Assembly: GCA_019695095.1 (NCBI GenBank)
Contig: JAIBAQ010000039.1
Span: 1 to 39,519 of the forward strand
Reading direction: 5' to 3'
DNA: 39,519 nucleotides
Source: Candidatus Hydrogenedentota bacterium
Lineage (GTDB): Bacteria > Hydrogenedentota > Hydrogenedentia > Hydrogenedentales > SLHB01
Position numbers and translations under genes: made by a program. Under the pieces are notes generated by a model that worked only from the letters and a program-made list of their open reading frames with translations, ran no database searches and was not told the origin of the DNA. Positions within the stretch are counted from its first letter, which is position 1. Every line of letters starts with the position of its first letter. Of the stretch, positions 32,631 to 39,519 are shown piece by piece.

Positions 32631-35600
32631 CTAATAGAGCTTGAGTTGACTATGGGGAATCAGCAGGCGAACACGCTTGTTCTTTGCGCGGTATCGTTCA
32701 ACGACCTCACGTCTTTCGAGGACAGTAAGGCATCGCATCACCCGCTTCGCAAACTGCAATCGAGGATTACCACGCGTCAATATACGCAACTCCCTGAGGA
32801 CGCGCGCCGTCAACGATTTCTCCGTGCAAGATTGATTTGAACACTTCGAAAGAATACGAAGAATAGCGTCCTGAATTTCTGAGGATGCCACATCTTCGGG
32901 GCGATGTCCGGAAGCGGCTGATCTGCCCGAGAGATCATCGTCTTTGTCGTTGCGGTCTTCCTCTTCATCGCCTTCGCATTCTTCTTCTTCGTCATTTTCC
33001 TCAACAGCGTCAGAATCCTTGTCTTCACGTTCCCTTCTGTCCGATTCCTCTTCGTCCTTATCTCGCTCAAAGGGACCACAAGAGTCACCCCAATGGGGGA
33101 AAATAGACCGCTCTTCCAGCAACCTCCACAGACTCTTGAGTGCTTCATCTTTGTTTGAATAGAAAGCTGATTCCTTGACGCGGAAGAATTCCCACCCGCA
33201 ACGCTCAAGTTGCCTTTGCCGATTCATGTCGTCTTCATAACGGTCAGCGCCATGCCATCTGTCGCCATCGCATTCGACCGCGAGACGCGCCTGACCTCCC
33301 TCAACCACGAGATCTATCCGTTTCCCCGCAACTTCATACTGCGGAACGACACTGAATCCAAGACGGAGTAGTTCTAGCGCCACATCGACTTCAAACCAGC
33401 TTTCAAAGGGTTCTCTTGGCTTTTCAATCGTGCGATTAGCCTGAAATGCCAGTTGTTCCAGTTCGTCACGGCTAATCCCGGCTATGTGTCTTGGCTTCGT
33501 ATTTTCAAAGAACTCAAGCAGCCTTCGACGTAGACACGACGAACCGAGATCGTTGGAGGTGACGGAATGGAAGAGAATCATCATGTCTTGCGCACGGCTG
33601 GCGGCAACGTTAAAGCGTCGCTCGTCCGCTGCCCTCGTAAGCGAGCCGATTCTTTCATTACTGGCCGCGACGAGTGAAAGCAACATGATATTTCGCTCGT
33701 CACCCTGGAAACTATAAGGATTTCCGCAGATCAAGCGCCGCCGTTCCATTTCCTCTGCGCCCAAGCGTTCGAGAAGTCGGCTCTCGATCAAAGCCGCTTG
33801 CGCTTCACCTTGAAGAACAACAACACCCACAGACATTCCGTCATATCGCGAATTTCGACAGATTTCGACAACCCGTTGAACAATGGCGTCCGCTTCTGGG
33901 GGATTAGTTGCACGGCTGTCAGAACCCTCACGATATCCACCACTCACGAGGACATGTTCAAGTGGTGGCAATCTGTCTGGTCCATACTGCCGTAATGGTA
34001 TCAATGTGCCTCGGTAACAAAGATCATTGCTGAAGCGTATGATTTCCGGCATGCACCGGAAGTGCTCACGCAAGGTAATCTGGCGGGTGCCGTATCGAAG
34101 CTTAGCCTGATCGAAAAGGCTTGCATCCCTATGAAAAGCATCCTTGTGCTCGAAATCGTAAAGGAATCTCTCCATTAGTTGAAAGACTTCATCCCTATTA
34201 ATGAAACCTTCTTCTGGGCTGATCTGCTTGTCATCTCCAACAATAACGACCTTTTTGCCCAAATAAAAGAGAGGGAGTCCCTCAAGTCCACACTGAGAAG
34301 CTTCGTCAACAATGATGACATCAAAGATGCCCGGCGCGGGGTCCACCGTGTCCCAGACCCGGTGCAGTGGCATAACCCACGCAGGCACCGCCACGCGACA
34401 TTCGTTCAAGTGTTGCTGAGCTTCGCGTCTGTGTCGCGGCGCATGTCTTCCCGTCCCTCTTCCAAGCCGCTGCATGGATTGCTGCCAAGCTACCATGTGG
34501 CGGCGATGTTCTTCTTTGAGTCGCGAGAAACAGAATGACCAAGCATGAAGCGAAGCGAGTTTTGCGATATTTCGATTTATCTCGTCCTCGATCTGTTTGG
34601 CACGCTGGGTGAGTGCTGCAGCATCCTCCTGTCGGATGTAATCCTCAATCCAGTATCGCGCCTGAGCCCAATGCCAAGCGTCGTCAATATGCTCGATACG
34701 CGCCTCCCAATGTGGGTCATCACAAGTTTGTTTCAGGTAATCCGCGAATTTCGGATACTGGCGGCGTAAGTTTGAGAAATACGCATCCGCTTTCTGAAGA
34801 TGCTGTCGCCGTTCCTCAATTTCGCGAATTCTATCTAGACTCTGCGCAACCCCATTTATGTCACGGTCTCGAATCGCTTTGAGTAAATCACTCGTCACCG
34901 GATGCGCATTGTCTTTGCTGGCCACACGGGAAAGTTCACTCTCAATGCACTTGATTTCCCCGACAACCTGGCGCTTTTTAATACAAGCCAGTGAATGACG
35001 GCACGAGGAGATTACGCTTTCGACTTGGGATTCGTCGGCCCAAACGGGCTCGTCCATCGGCAAGCATTGCCTTATCGCTTCACGGCATTTGGAGATAAGC
35101 CCCACAAGTGACAAGGCATCCTCGAGTCCATCACGTAGAGACTTTAGCCCAGTCAGTTGAAGAGTATACGGCCCATGTACCTTGTCGCTTCTCCCCATCC
35201 AAAAAGACCATGCCTTTTCGCATTCAATGCGCACGTGCAGTGTGTCGGCAAGGGCTGAAAAATGCTCGACTGTAGTGCAAGGGCGGCCTCCTATCTTCAC
35301 TGACTTGATCACGTAAAGCCGCTCTCTCACCGCTCTCGGGCGGAAGAAAGACCAACCCAGTTTCCCGCCATTTTCCATGTAACCTTTTAGCTTACAAGCG
35401 TCTTCATGCAACGTCCTGATATCGGCACTATCCGGAAATTCGACACGGGTTCCGTCTGCGACGGAAACAAGTTTCTCGATGGACGAAATGACACCTTGTG
35501 TGACATGGAGATGCTCATCCCACATGCGAGTATTGCCGCCTAAGATATCGCGTACAGCAGAGTTCATCCATGAATACGGTGCCCTACGCAGCCTGCTGAG

Positions 35601-37529
35601 GGTGCTGCGGAAATCAGACAACGCATCTCGAATTGCCGCTATGGTCGTGGGATCGCTTTTTCGTATCAACATATCGACAACGCATTCATCGGATCCACTT
35701 GCCGCTCTACGCTCTTCTTCAATTGCATTTGTCTCATTCTCTACCAGATTGGCAAAGCGTTCGATGGGTAGATCCCCTTCGAGAAGGGCAAGGCTCATCT
35801 CTCTTCGCTTTTCTGGCGTGAATTTACGCAGGGTCATAAGGATGCCGCACAAGTCTCTTACGGATATGGGACATGGCTTATCCAAGGGGGCAAAGTCCAT
35901 GAACCATTCGTATTTAGCCCGATTACGGTTTACGGCTTCGGCAATTCTAGCGGCCGTCCCGCGATAGGTCCCTTCCGCAACAGATTGCGTATGCGTCTCA
36001 GATTCGCGAATAGTGCGGAGCCGCCTGTTTACTTCGGACTTCTCCTCGCGAAGTTCTCGGACACGGATTTCAAGTTCCTCGCACTCTTGCTTGTCACGCT
36101 TCTTGTTCCTTCTTTCATACTTGCCAAGAATGCCGCCAACGCTAGATTCGAGTGAACGGCGCTCATCCGGGCCATTGCCAAGCAAATTAATGCAGAGAGG
36201 ACGCAATTCATCTGGGACATGTCTTTCAAGGACCTGAAGTGCACGAGGCGTTTTGGCCGTAATCAGCGTTCGTTGTCCAGTTGCGAGAAGATGACAGATT
36301 AGGTTGGCGATGGTATGAGATTTTCCAGTTCCGGGCGGCCCCTGTACCAGTACGCCATTTGTCGTCTGAATCGTGTTGACTATGCGGCGCTGCTCATCGT
36401 TTGATGGTTTTGGAAAGAAAGTCTCTCCATCAAGCATCGCGCTCGGCTCTCTCGGCCTATCATCCCCTTCCTGGTCATCCTTAGCGCGAATCTCTGCAAG
36501 GTCACCAAATTCACCTGGGATGTCTTCGCCTCTTTCAATCTGTTCCTTGATCCGCTTCAACGCTTCGGTAAGACCTTTGGAGGAACGCTTTCGCAAAATC
36601 AAGGCAGGAGCATATTCGACAATTGGTCTTTCTGTCGCATGGATGACTTTTGACTCCAAGGAATCGTCATATTCTCCCTGGGAACTAATTGAACGCACCA
36701 AGATTTCGAGGGCCTCTTGGATACACTCTCTTTCCCATGGGTCGTCTTCGGCGGCATTCAACGACTCTTTCGCGGTTTCTTCAGCGCGTATTGGCTGTTC
36801 TTCGATGGTCAGCATATCGAGTTCCGGCCGGAGTCTGGCTCCCTCGGCATGAGGTCGAACGGTGAATCTGCCCAACTGCGCTTCAAATTCCAATGTGGCG
36901 TCAGCGACGATCAAGTGGCGCTGGACGTGTTGCCCAGTGGGCGTCCTCCAGGTAAGCAAACCCAAGCCGAGAATAAGCTCAAATTCTTCGCCGAGCCGCA
37001 ACTGCTCTTGATGAATGGCAAAGAGATCCGAATAGACCTTGTGTACTTCTTCCCATGCATCGTGCTCTTCCGTCCAAGGTAGCCACTTCTCTTCCAGATA
37101 TCTTTCCCATACTTGTTGGACTTCCGGATGCTCGTCAAGCCGTTCGGTTAGTGCGATGTATTCAGGCTGATCCGCACCTTCGTGCCAATCAGGGTTCCTA
37201 GACTGTCGGGTGATCTCTGGAGGGAGTTCGGGCAAATTGCCCTTTTCTCGTAGCAATGACAGATTCGCCCACTCCCTACATTGAGTAGGAGTAACGGGCA
37301 ATTTCGGTTCTGGCCGGTTCTGCACTTCTAACCATTCGGCAGCATCGTCCTCTTCACCATGTCCCCATGCTAGAGTGAAACAGCCCTTCTGGTGCGGAAC
37401 TCTGGAGAACCAGAGGACTCTAGCTTCATCGATACTACGAGTAATTTTCGCGCCTACACTCGACAAACGAATAAGGTACTCAACCAAGCGACCAGCTTTT
37501 TCTACAGATGACATTGGCTCTTGCCTCAT
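32631..37529 (-). CDS. Giant superfamily-1 helicase with C-terminal PD-(D/E)XK (Vsr/MTES_1575-like) nuclease
   Basis: A 1632-residue protein, the largest in the window. A family-specific N-terminal region occupies residues 1-380. The UPF1-like helicase core (AAA_11/AAA_12 type) has Walker A VQGPPGTGKSHT (Lys403), a long helical insert of about 650 residues, motif II IIVDEASQ (Asp1075, Glu1076), motif III VVIVGDDKQISPE and late motifs SFQGDERNIMLLS and RRFNVAASRAQ (about 1250-1310). Next comes a nuclease domain of the Vsr/DUF559-like type: KRIDLVVEGG (Asp1406) and LAVECDGDRWHG (Glu1419, Asp1421). A very acidic linker (about 1480-1550) and a small basic, winged-helix-like tail follow. The base composition looks more AT-rich than in its neighbours, suggesting transfer. 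Helicase-nuclease giants of this build occur in defence islands; its role against phages or plasmids is inferred. It may also start at ATG 37514. Confidence 0.88.
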   Translation of the reverse strand: MRQEPMSSVEKAGRLVEYLIRLSSVGAKITRSIDEARVLWFSRVPHQKGCFTLAWGHGEEDDAAEWLEVQNRPEPKLPVTPTQCREWANLSLLREKGNLPELPPEITRQSRNPDWHEGADQPEYIALTERLDEHPEVQQVWERYLEEKWLPWTEEHDAWEEVHKVYSDLFAIHQEQLRLGEEFELILGLGLLTWRTPTGQHVQRHLIVADATLEFEAQLGRFTVRPHAEGARLRPELDMLTIEEQPIRAEETAKESLNAAEDDPWERECIQEALEILVRSISSQGEYDDSLESKVIHATERPIVEYAPALILRKRSSKGLTEALKRIKEQIERGEDIPGEFGDLAEIRAKDDQEGDDRPREPSAMLDGETFFPKPSNDEQRRIVNTIQTTNGVLVQGPPGTGKSHTIANLICHLLATGQRTLITAKTPRALQVLERHVPDELRPLCINLLGNGPDERRSLESSVGGILGKYERRNKKRDKQECEELEIRVRELREEKSEVNRRLRTIRESETHTQSVAEGTYRGTAARIAEAVNRNRAKYEWFMDFAPLDKPCPISVRDLCGILMTLRKFTPEKRREMSLALLEGDLPIERFANLVENETNAIEEERRAASGSDECVVDMLIRKSDPTTIAAIRDALSDFRSTLSRLRRAPYSWMNSAVRDILGGNTRMWDEHLHVTQGVISSIEKLVSVADGTRVEFPDSADIRTLHEDACKLKGYMENGGKLGWSFFRPRAVRERLYVIKSVKIGGRPCTTVEHFSALADTLHVRIECEKAWSFWMGRSDKVHGPYTLQLTGLKSLRDGLEDALSLVGLISKCREAIRQCLPMDEPVWADESQVESVISSCRHSLACIKKRQVVGEIKCIESELSRVASKDNAHPVTSDLLKAIRDRDINGVAQSLDRIREIEERRQHLQKADAYFSNLRRQYPKFADYLKQTCDDPHWEARIEHIDDAWHWAQARYWIEDYIRQEDAAALTQRAKQIEDEINRNIAKLASLHAWSFCFSRLKEEHRRHMVAWQQSMQRLGRGTGRHAPRHRREAQQHLNECRVAVPAWVMPLHRVWDTVDPAPGIFDVIIVDEASQCGLEGLPLFYLGKKVVIVGDDKQISPEEGFINRDEVFQLMERFLYDFEHKDAFHRDASLFDQAKLRYGTRQITLREHFRCMPEIIRFSNDLCYRGTLIPLRQYGPDRLPPLEHVLVSGGYREGSDSRATNPPEADAIVQRVVEICRNSRYDGMSVGVVVLQGEAQAALIESRLLERLGAEEMERRRLICGNPYSFQGDERNIMLLSLVAASNERIGSLTRAADERRFNVAASRAQDMMILFHSVTSNDLGSSCLRRRLLEFFENTKPRHIAGISRDELEQLAFQANRTIEKPREPFESWFEVDVALELLRLGFSVVPQYEVAGKRIDLVVEGGQARLAVECDGDRWHGADRYEDDMNRQRQLERCGWEFFRVKESAFYSNKDEALKSLWRLLEERSIFPHWGDSCGPFERDKDEEESDRREREDKDSDAVEENDEEEECEGDEEEDRNDKDDDLSGRSAASGHRPEDVASSEIQDAILRILSKCSNQSCTEKSLTARVLRELRILTRGNPRLQFAKRVMRCLTVLERREVVERYRAKNKRVRLLIPHSQLKLY

Positions 37530-37770
37530 TAACAGATTGCCCCCCCTATTACTAAAGTATGAATTATGTACCTCCTCTCAATCAATTCCCTTTCTGATCT
37601 GAGAATGAGTAGATCGTAGGAATTTCATCTGATATAGCGGGTTAATTGTGCGGCTCATCTACATATTGCCATTTGCCCACTAAAGGCCATTTCTCAGGGT
37701 TTCCTCCTTCTGCCGGACAATTCCTGCGCGCAAGGCGTTATGACTCGTCAGTACTCTGGGCAGACGACTG

Positions 37771-37986
37771 TTACGTCCACGTCATCTTCAGATCGCGTTT
37801 GGTGGCGCGGCAATCCTGAAGATAGAGGTTGATCAGGGTCTGATAGGGGATGCCTTTCTTCTCGGCCTTCTCCTTGAAGTACTCGATGACATCCGGGTCG
37901 AGACGAAGCGTTATCTGCTTCTTCAATCGCTGCGCGTAGGGATTCTTCCGCGACTTCATTTTGGTCAAGTCATATTCGGCTTTCAC
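37771..37986 (-). CDS. CopG/BrnA-like antitoxin, no visible toxin partner
   Basis: A 71-residue protein. I chose GTG at 37986 because AGGAG lies 8 nt upstream and the protein then begins MKAEYDLTKMKSRKNPYA, the standard start of this CopG-type family; the open frame reaches GTG 38016. The body LKKQITLRLDPDVIEYFKEKAEKKG is a ribbon-helix-helix DNA-binding motif and ends in the conserved PYQTLINLYLQDC. Such proteins are antitoxins or repressors of type II toxin-antitoxin pairs, usually next to a BrnT-like toxin gene. None is recognisable within several hundred bases on either side, so it is an orphan. It sits between the helicase and a repeat-rich gap, on the same strand as the helicase. Confidence 0.8.
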   Translation of the reverse strand: MKAEYDLTKMKSRKNPYAQRLKKQITLRLDPDVIEYFKEKAEKKGIPYQTLINLYLQDCRATKRDLKMTWT

Positions 37987-38286
37987 GTCAAGAACTCCTA
38001 TAGAGTCTGGATTCACTTTCCGTACTACTATGTGAAAGAGTCTGTGCAGGCTTCGCGAATCTCGCCGTGTTCCCCGCGGTTTGAAGTTACTCGCGTAAAG
38101 TTGATTCTCTTATCGGAGTTCATCGGTGTGAATCGGTGGTTGAATCATCTTGGTCGCGGCGACATAACTACAATGTAACTACACGCTCCTTTCCGTCAAC
38201 CCTTCACATGGGCATGGCGGCTCACATTCCACTGGCAACCCGCGCCCGGCGTCTTGGTCGGCAACGCCTCGCTGATGCTGGCTCCC

Positions 38287-38332
38287 TCTCCAATGTGGGA
38301 GCCGCCCTCGGCTGCCATTTTGTAGCGCCCGG
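38287..38332 (+). repeat. Short direct repeat, right copy
   Basis: It matches 32533-32581 in the same orientation (TCTCCAATGTGGGAGCCGCC ... GTAGCGCCCGG), with a few changes and a 3-bp length difference. The pair brackets the helicase and antitoxin genes. Confidence 0.7.
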
Positions 38333-38468
38333 CACGGAGAACGGTCTACTTCTGTGCAGTGAAGACTCCAGATCGTTTTGCGTCAAACCGCAGAAGGAAT
38401 ACTCCTAAGAAACGGACCCTACAAGTTGCTTTCGCCATTACAGGGCTCCCGTTGGGAGGGGGCTGGTA

Positions 38469-38512
38469 CCTGGGGTTTCGATTCGCGTTGGTGACGCGAA
38501 TCTCACCCCAGG
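38469..38512. repeat. Imperfect inverted repeat (hairpin)
   Basis: CCTGGGGT and GATTCGCGT in the left arm pair with ACGCGAATC and ACCCCAGG in the right arm, with a small internal bulge and a loop of about 5 nt. No T-run follows, so it is not a typical terminator. Confidence 0.6.
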
Positions 38513-38881
38513 CTGGAGTCTGCCGTGCCTGCGGCACTCAAGAGAAAAGGCCGTCCGCTTTGCATCAGTTTCTACCACTGAAACCCGCGCTCGCGCGGTC
38601 CCCCGCTCAGGAGTAATTGAATTCGGAACCCCGCAAGTCCCTCGTTTCGCGAGCCGGTCTTATTCCGAGGAAGGCTCTGCGCTTCACGGCAGTGCAACGA
38701 ACTCGCCCATATATAGGAGGGACAACTTTCGAGGAGTGAACCATGCCCACCGGTGTTTGTACCGGTTGCGTCGCCCGGACGGCTGGGCGCGATAGCGCGA
38801 TCGTTCGGAAAGACATTTTCCCCGAGCAGAGCCACTCGCTCACCGCGCCTTCGCGGCTCTGCGCGATTTCGCATTTCGGGA

Positions 38882-38938
38882 CACCCCCTTGACTCGTCAA
38901 ATTACGTGGGGGGGGGGGGCACACCCCCGTCTCTGCGG
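38882..38938 (+). repeat. C/G-run repeat, copy 1
   Basis: CACCCCCTTGACTCGTCAAA is followed by a 12-G run and ACACCCCCGTCTCTG; it resembles 39050-39102. It contains the small palindrome TTGA-CTCG-TCAA. Confidence 0.55.
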
Positions 38939-39049
38939 CGAATTTCTGCGTCCGAAATCGGGATGAACCCTTTTGAGAAGTAGTGTAAACATACTAAGTA
39001 AAGGACTTAAGCTAATGGATAGTTCGCCATTCGCTTCGCGCTCCCGAAG

Positions 39050-39102
39050 CACCCCCCCCTTGAATCGTCAAAATGCACAGGGGTGCACCCCCCTGTCTCT
39101 GG
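39050..39102 (+). repeat. C/G-run repeat, copy 2
   Basis: CACCCCCCCCTTGAATCGTC is followed by AAAATGCACAGGGGTGCACC and CCCCTGTCTCTGG; it is a diverged copy of 38882-38938. Confidence 0.55.
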
Positions 39103-39142
39103 TCTCTCGCGCGAGGCCGACGGGGGAAGAAGGCGGTGAGTG

Positions 39143-39517
39143 TTAGTTGCTCTCGTGTTTGCGGTCGACGGTCACGATCTTGTTGTGCGCGTCGACGTGG
39201 ACGTTGATTGCGCTCCAGCCTTTGGCGGTCTTGGCGTCGACCATTGCGTAGGTCAGGACGATCACGATGTCGCCGACCTGGCCCAGGCGCGCGGCGGGTC
39301 CGTTCAGGCACACCACGCCGCTGCCTCGGGCGCCTTCGATGCAGTAGGTCTCGAACCGTTCGCCGGAGTGGACGTTTAGGACCTGAACCTTTTCGTAGGG
39401 CAGGATCTCCGCCGCCTCCATCAGGTCGAGGTCGAGCGTCAGGCTCCCTACGTAGTTCAATTCCGCTTGGGTCACCGTCGCCCGGTGTACCTTGCTCTTC
39501 ATCATTGTCAGGAACAT
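39143..39517 (-). CDS. panD: Aspartate 1-decarboxylase
   Basis: A 124-residue pyruvoyl enzyme that makes beta-alanine from aspartate for pantothenate and coenzyme A. The proenzyme self-cleaves between Gly and Ser in NYVGSLTLD (Gly24-Ser25 from the first Met), leaving a pyruvoyl group. KSKVHRATVT at the start, NVHSGERFETYCI and the closing GDIVIVLTYAMVD match the family, and the length is normal. Start at ATG 39517 or 39502; only 2 bases remain upstream in the window, so its promoter is not visible. It marks the right border of the variable locus that follows glmM. Confidence 0.95.
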   Translation of the reverse strand: MFLTMMKSKVHRATVTQAELNYVGSLTLDLDLMEAAEILPYEKVQVLNVHSGERFETYCIEGARGSGVVCLNGPAARLGQVGDIVIVLTYAMVDAKTAKGWSAINVHVDAHNKIVTVDRKHESN

Positions 39518-39519
39518 GT

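Larger units (their letters stand above)
37987..39142. other. Gene-poor, repeat-bearing stretch before panD
   Basis: About 1.15 kb without a frame that looks coding: candidates have no ribosome site, biased composition and no recognisable motif. It holds the right copy of a short direct repeat (38287), a strong hairpin (38469), a pair of C/G-run repeats (38882 and 39050) and a run of 12 G at 38908-38919. It could include decayed genes or an unrecognised RNA. Confidence 0.6.

Noticed and set aside
37555-37590. AGGAGG-like site at about 37572 on the minus strand as an earlier start for the helicase
   Set aside because: No start codon lies at a usable distance in any frame that continues into the gene; ATG 37529 has its own G-rich site.
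38607-38983. Open frames of 76-105 codons in the gap before panD
   Set aside because: They overlap on both strands, lack ribosome sites and motifs, and run through the C/G-run repeats.

Overview
The window looks like a contig from an uncultured, moderately GC-rich bacterium of the PVC / Candidatus Hydrogenedentota kind. This is inferred from the mix of gene types: uroporphyrinogen-decarboxylase-like paralogues, GH29/GH38/GH5 glycosidases, a rhamnose mutarotase, FG-GAP and DUF4259 proteins, and an alginate-export-type porin that implies an outer membrane. It is not from a database match. The cell wall and cofactor genes (ftsH, folP, glmM, panD, manC) are chromosomal housekeeping genes.

Left part (1-11.8 kb). 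The 3' end of a uroporphyrinogen-decarboxylase family gene is followed by a 161-bp MITE-like repeat. Then come a reverse-strand membrane acyltransferase (DUF5009/HGSNAT-like), a small two-helix membrane protein, a forward outer-membrane barrel of the alginate-export type, a reverse tRNA-Leu(CAG) with a clear promoter, a dihydrodipicolinate-synthase-like aldolase convergent with an SDR oxidoreductase, a GH5 glycosidase, and a divergent three-gene overlapping unit (GH38 alpha-mannosidase, SGNH-like membrane protein, small coiled-coil protein). A nonsense-broken AbrB-type antitoxin follows.

Middle part (11.8-23.3 kb). Here lie an FG-GAP secreted protein, a nitrilase plus two GNAT acetyltransferases, a cluster of URO-D-like protein, rhamnose mutarotase and GH29 fucosidase, a DUF4259 protein, an NAD(P)H-quinone-oxidoreductase-like flavoprotein, an NmrA/epimerase-like protein, another GNAT, a lipoprotein and mannose-1-phosphate guanylyltransferase. 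Much of this is sugar (mannose, fucose, rhamnose) handling.

Housekeeping block (23.4-31.3 kb). ftsH, folP and glmM are in the same order as the E. coli ftsH-folP-glmM locus. Between ftsH and folP sit three extra genes: a DUF4143 ATPase with its own palindromic promoter, an enoyl-CoA hydratase and a large uncharacterised repeat-like protein.

Variable locus (31.3-39.1 kb), between glmM and panD. This is the most unusual part. It contains two tandem hairpin repeats, a 16-codon stub of an AlbA_2-type gene running into a truncated RhuM gene, a second copy of the MITE (163 bp, inverted relative to the first), a decayed 153-bp copy of the 3' end of glmM, and a 1632-residue superfamily-1 helicase with a PD-(D/E)XK (Vsr/MTES_1575-like) nuclease domain, an acidic linker and a small C-terminal domain. 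An orphan CopG/BrnA-like antitoxin follows, and the helicase-antitoxin pair is flanked by a short direct repeat. About 1.1 kb of repeat-bearing DNA without convincing genes leads to panD at the right edge. I read this as a turnover hotspot carrying a candidate single-gene anti-phage or anti-plasmid system; that function is inference.
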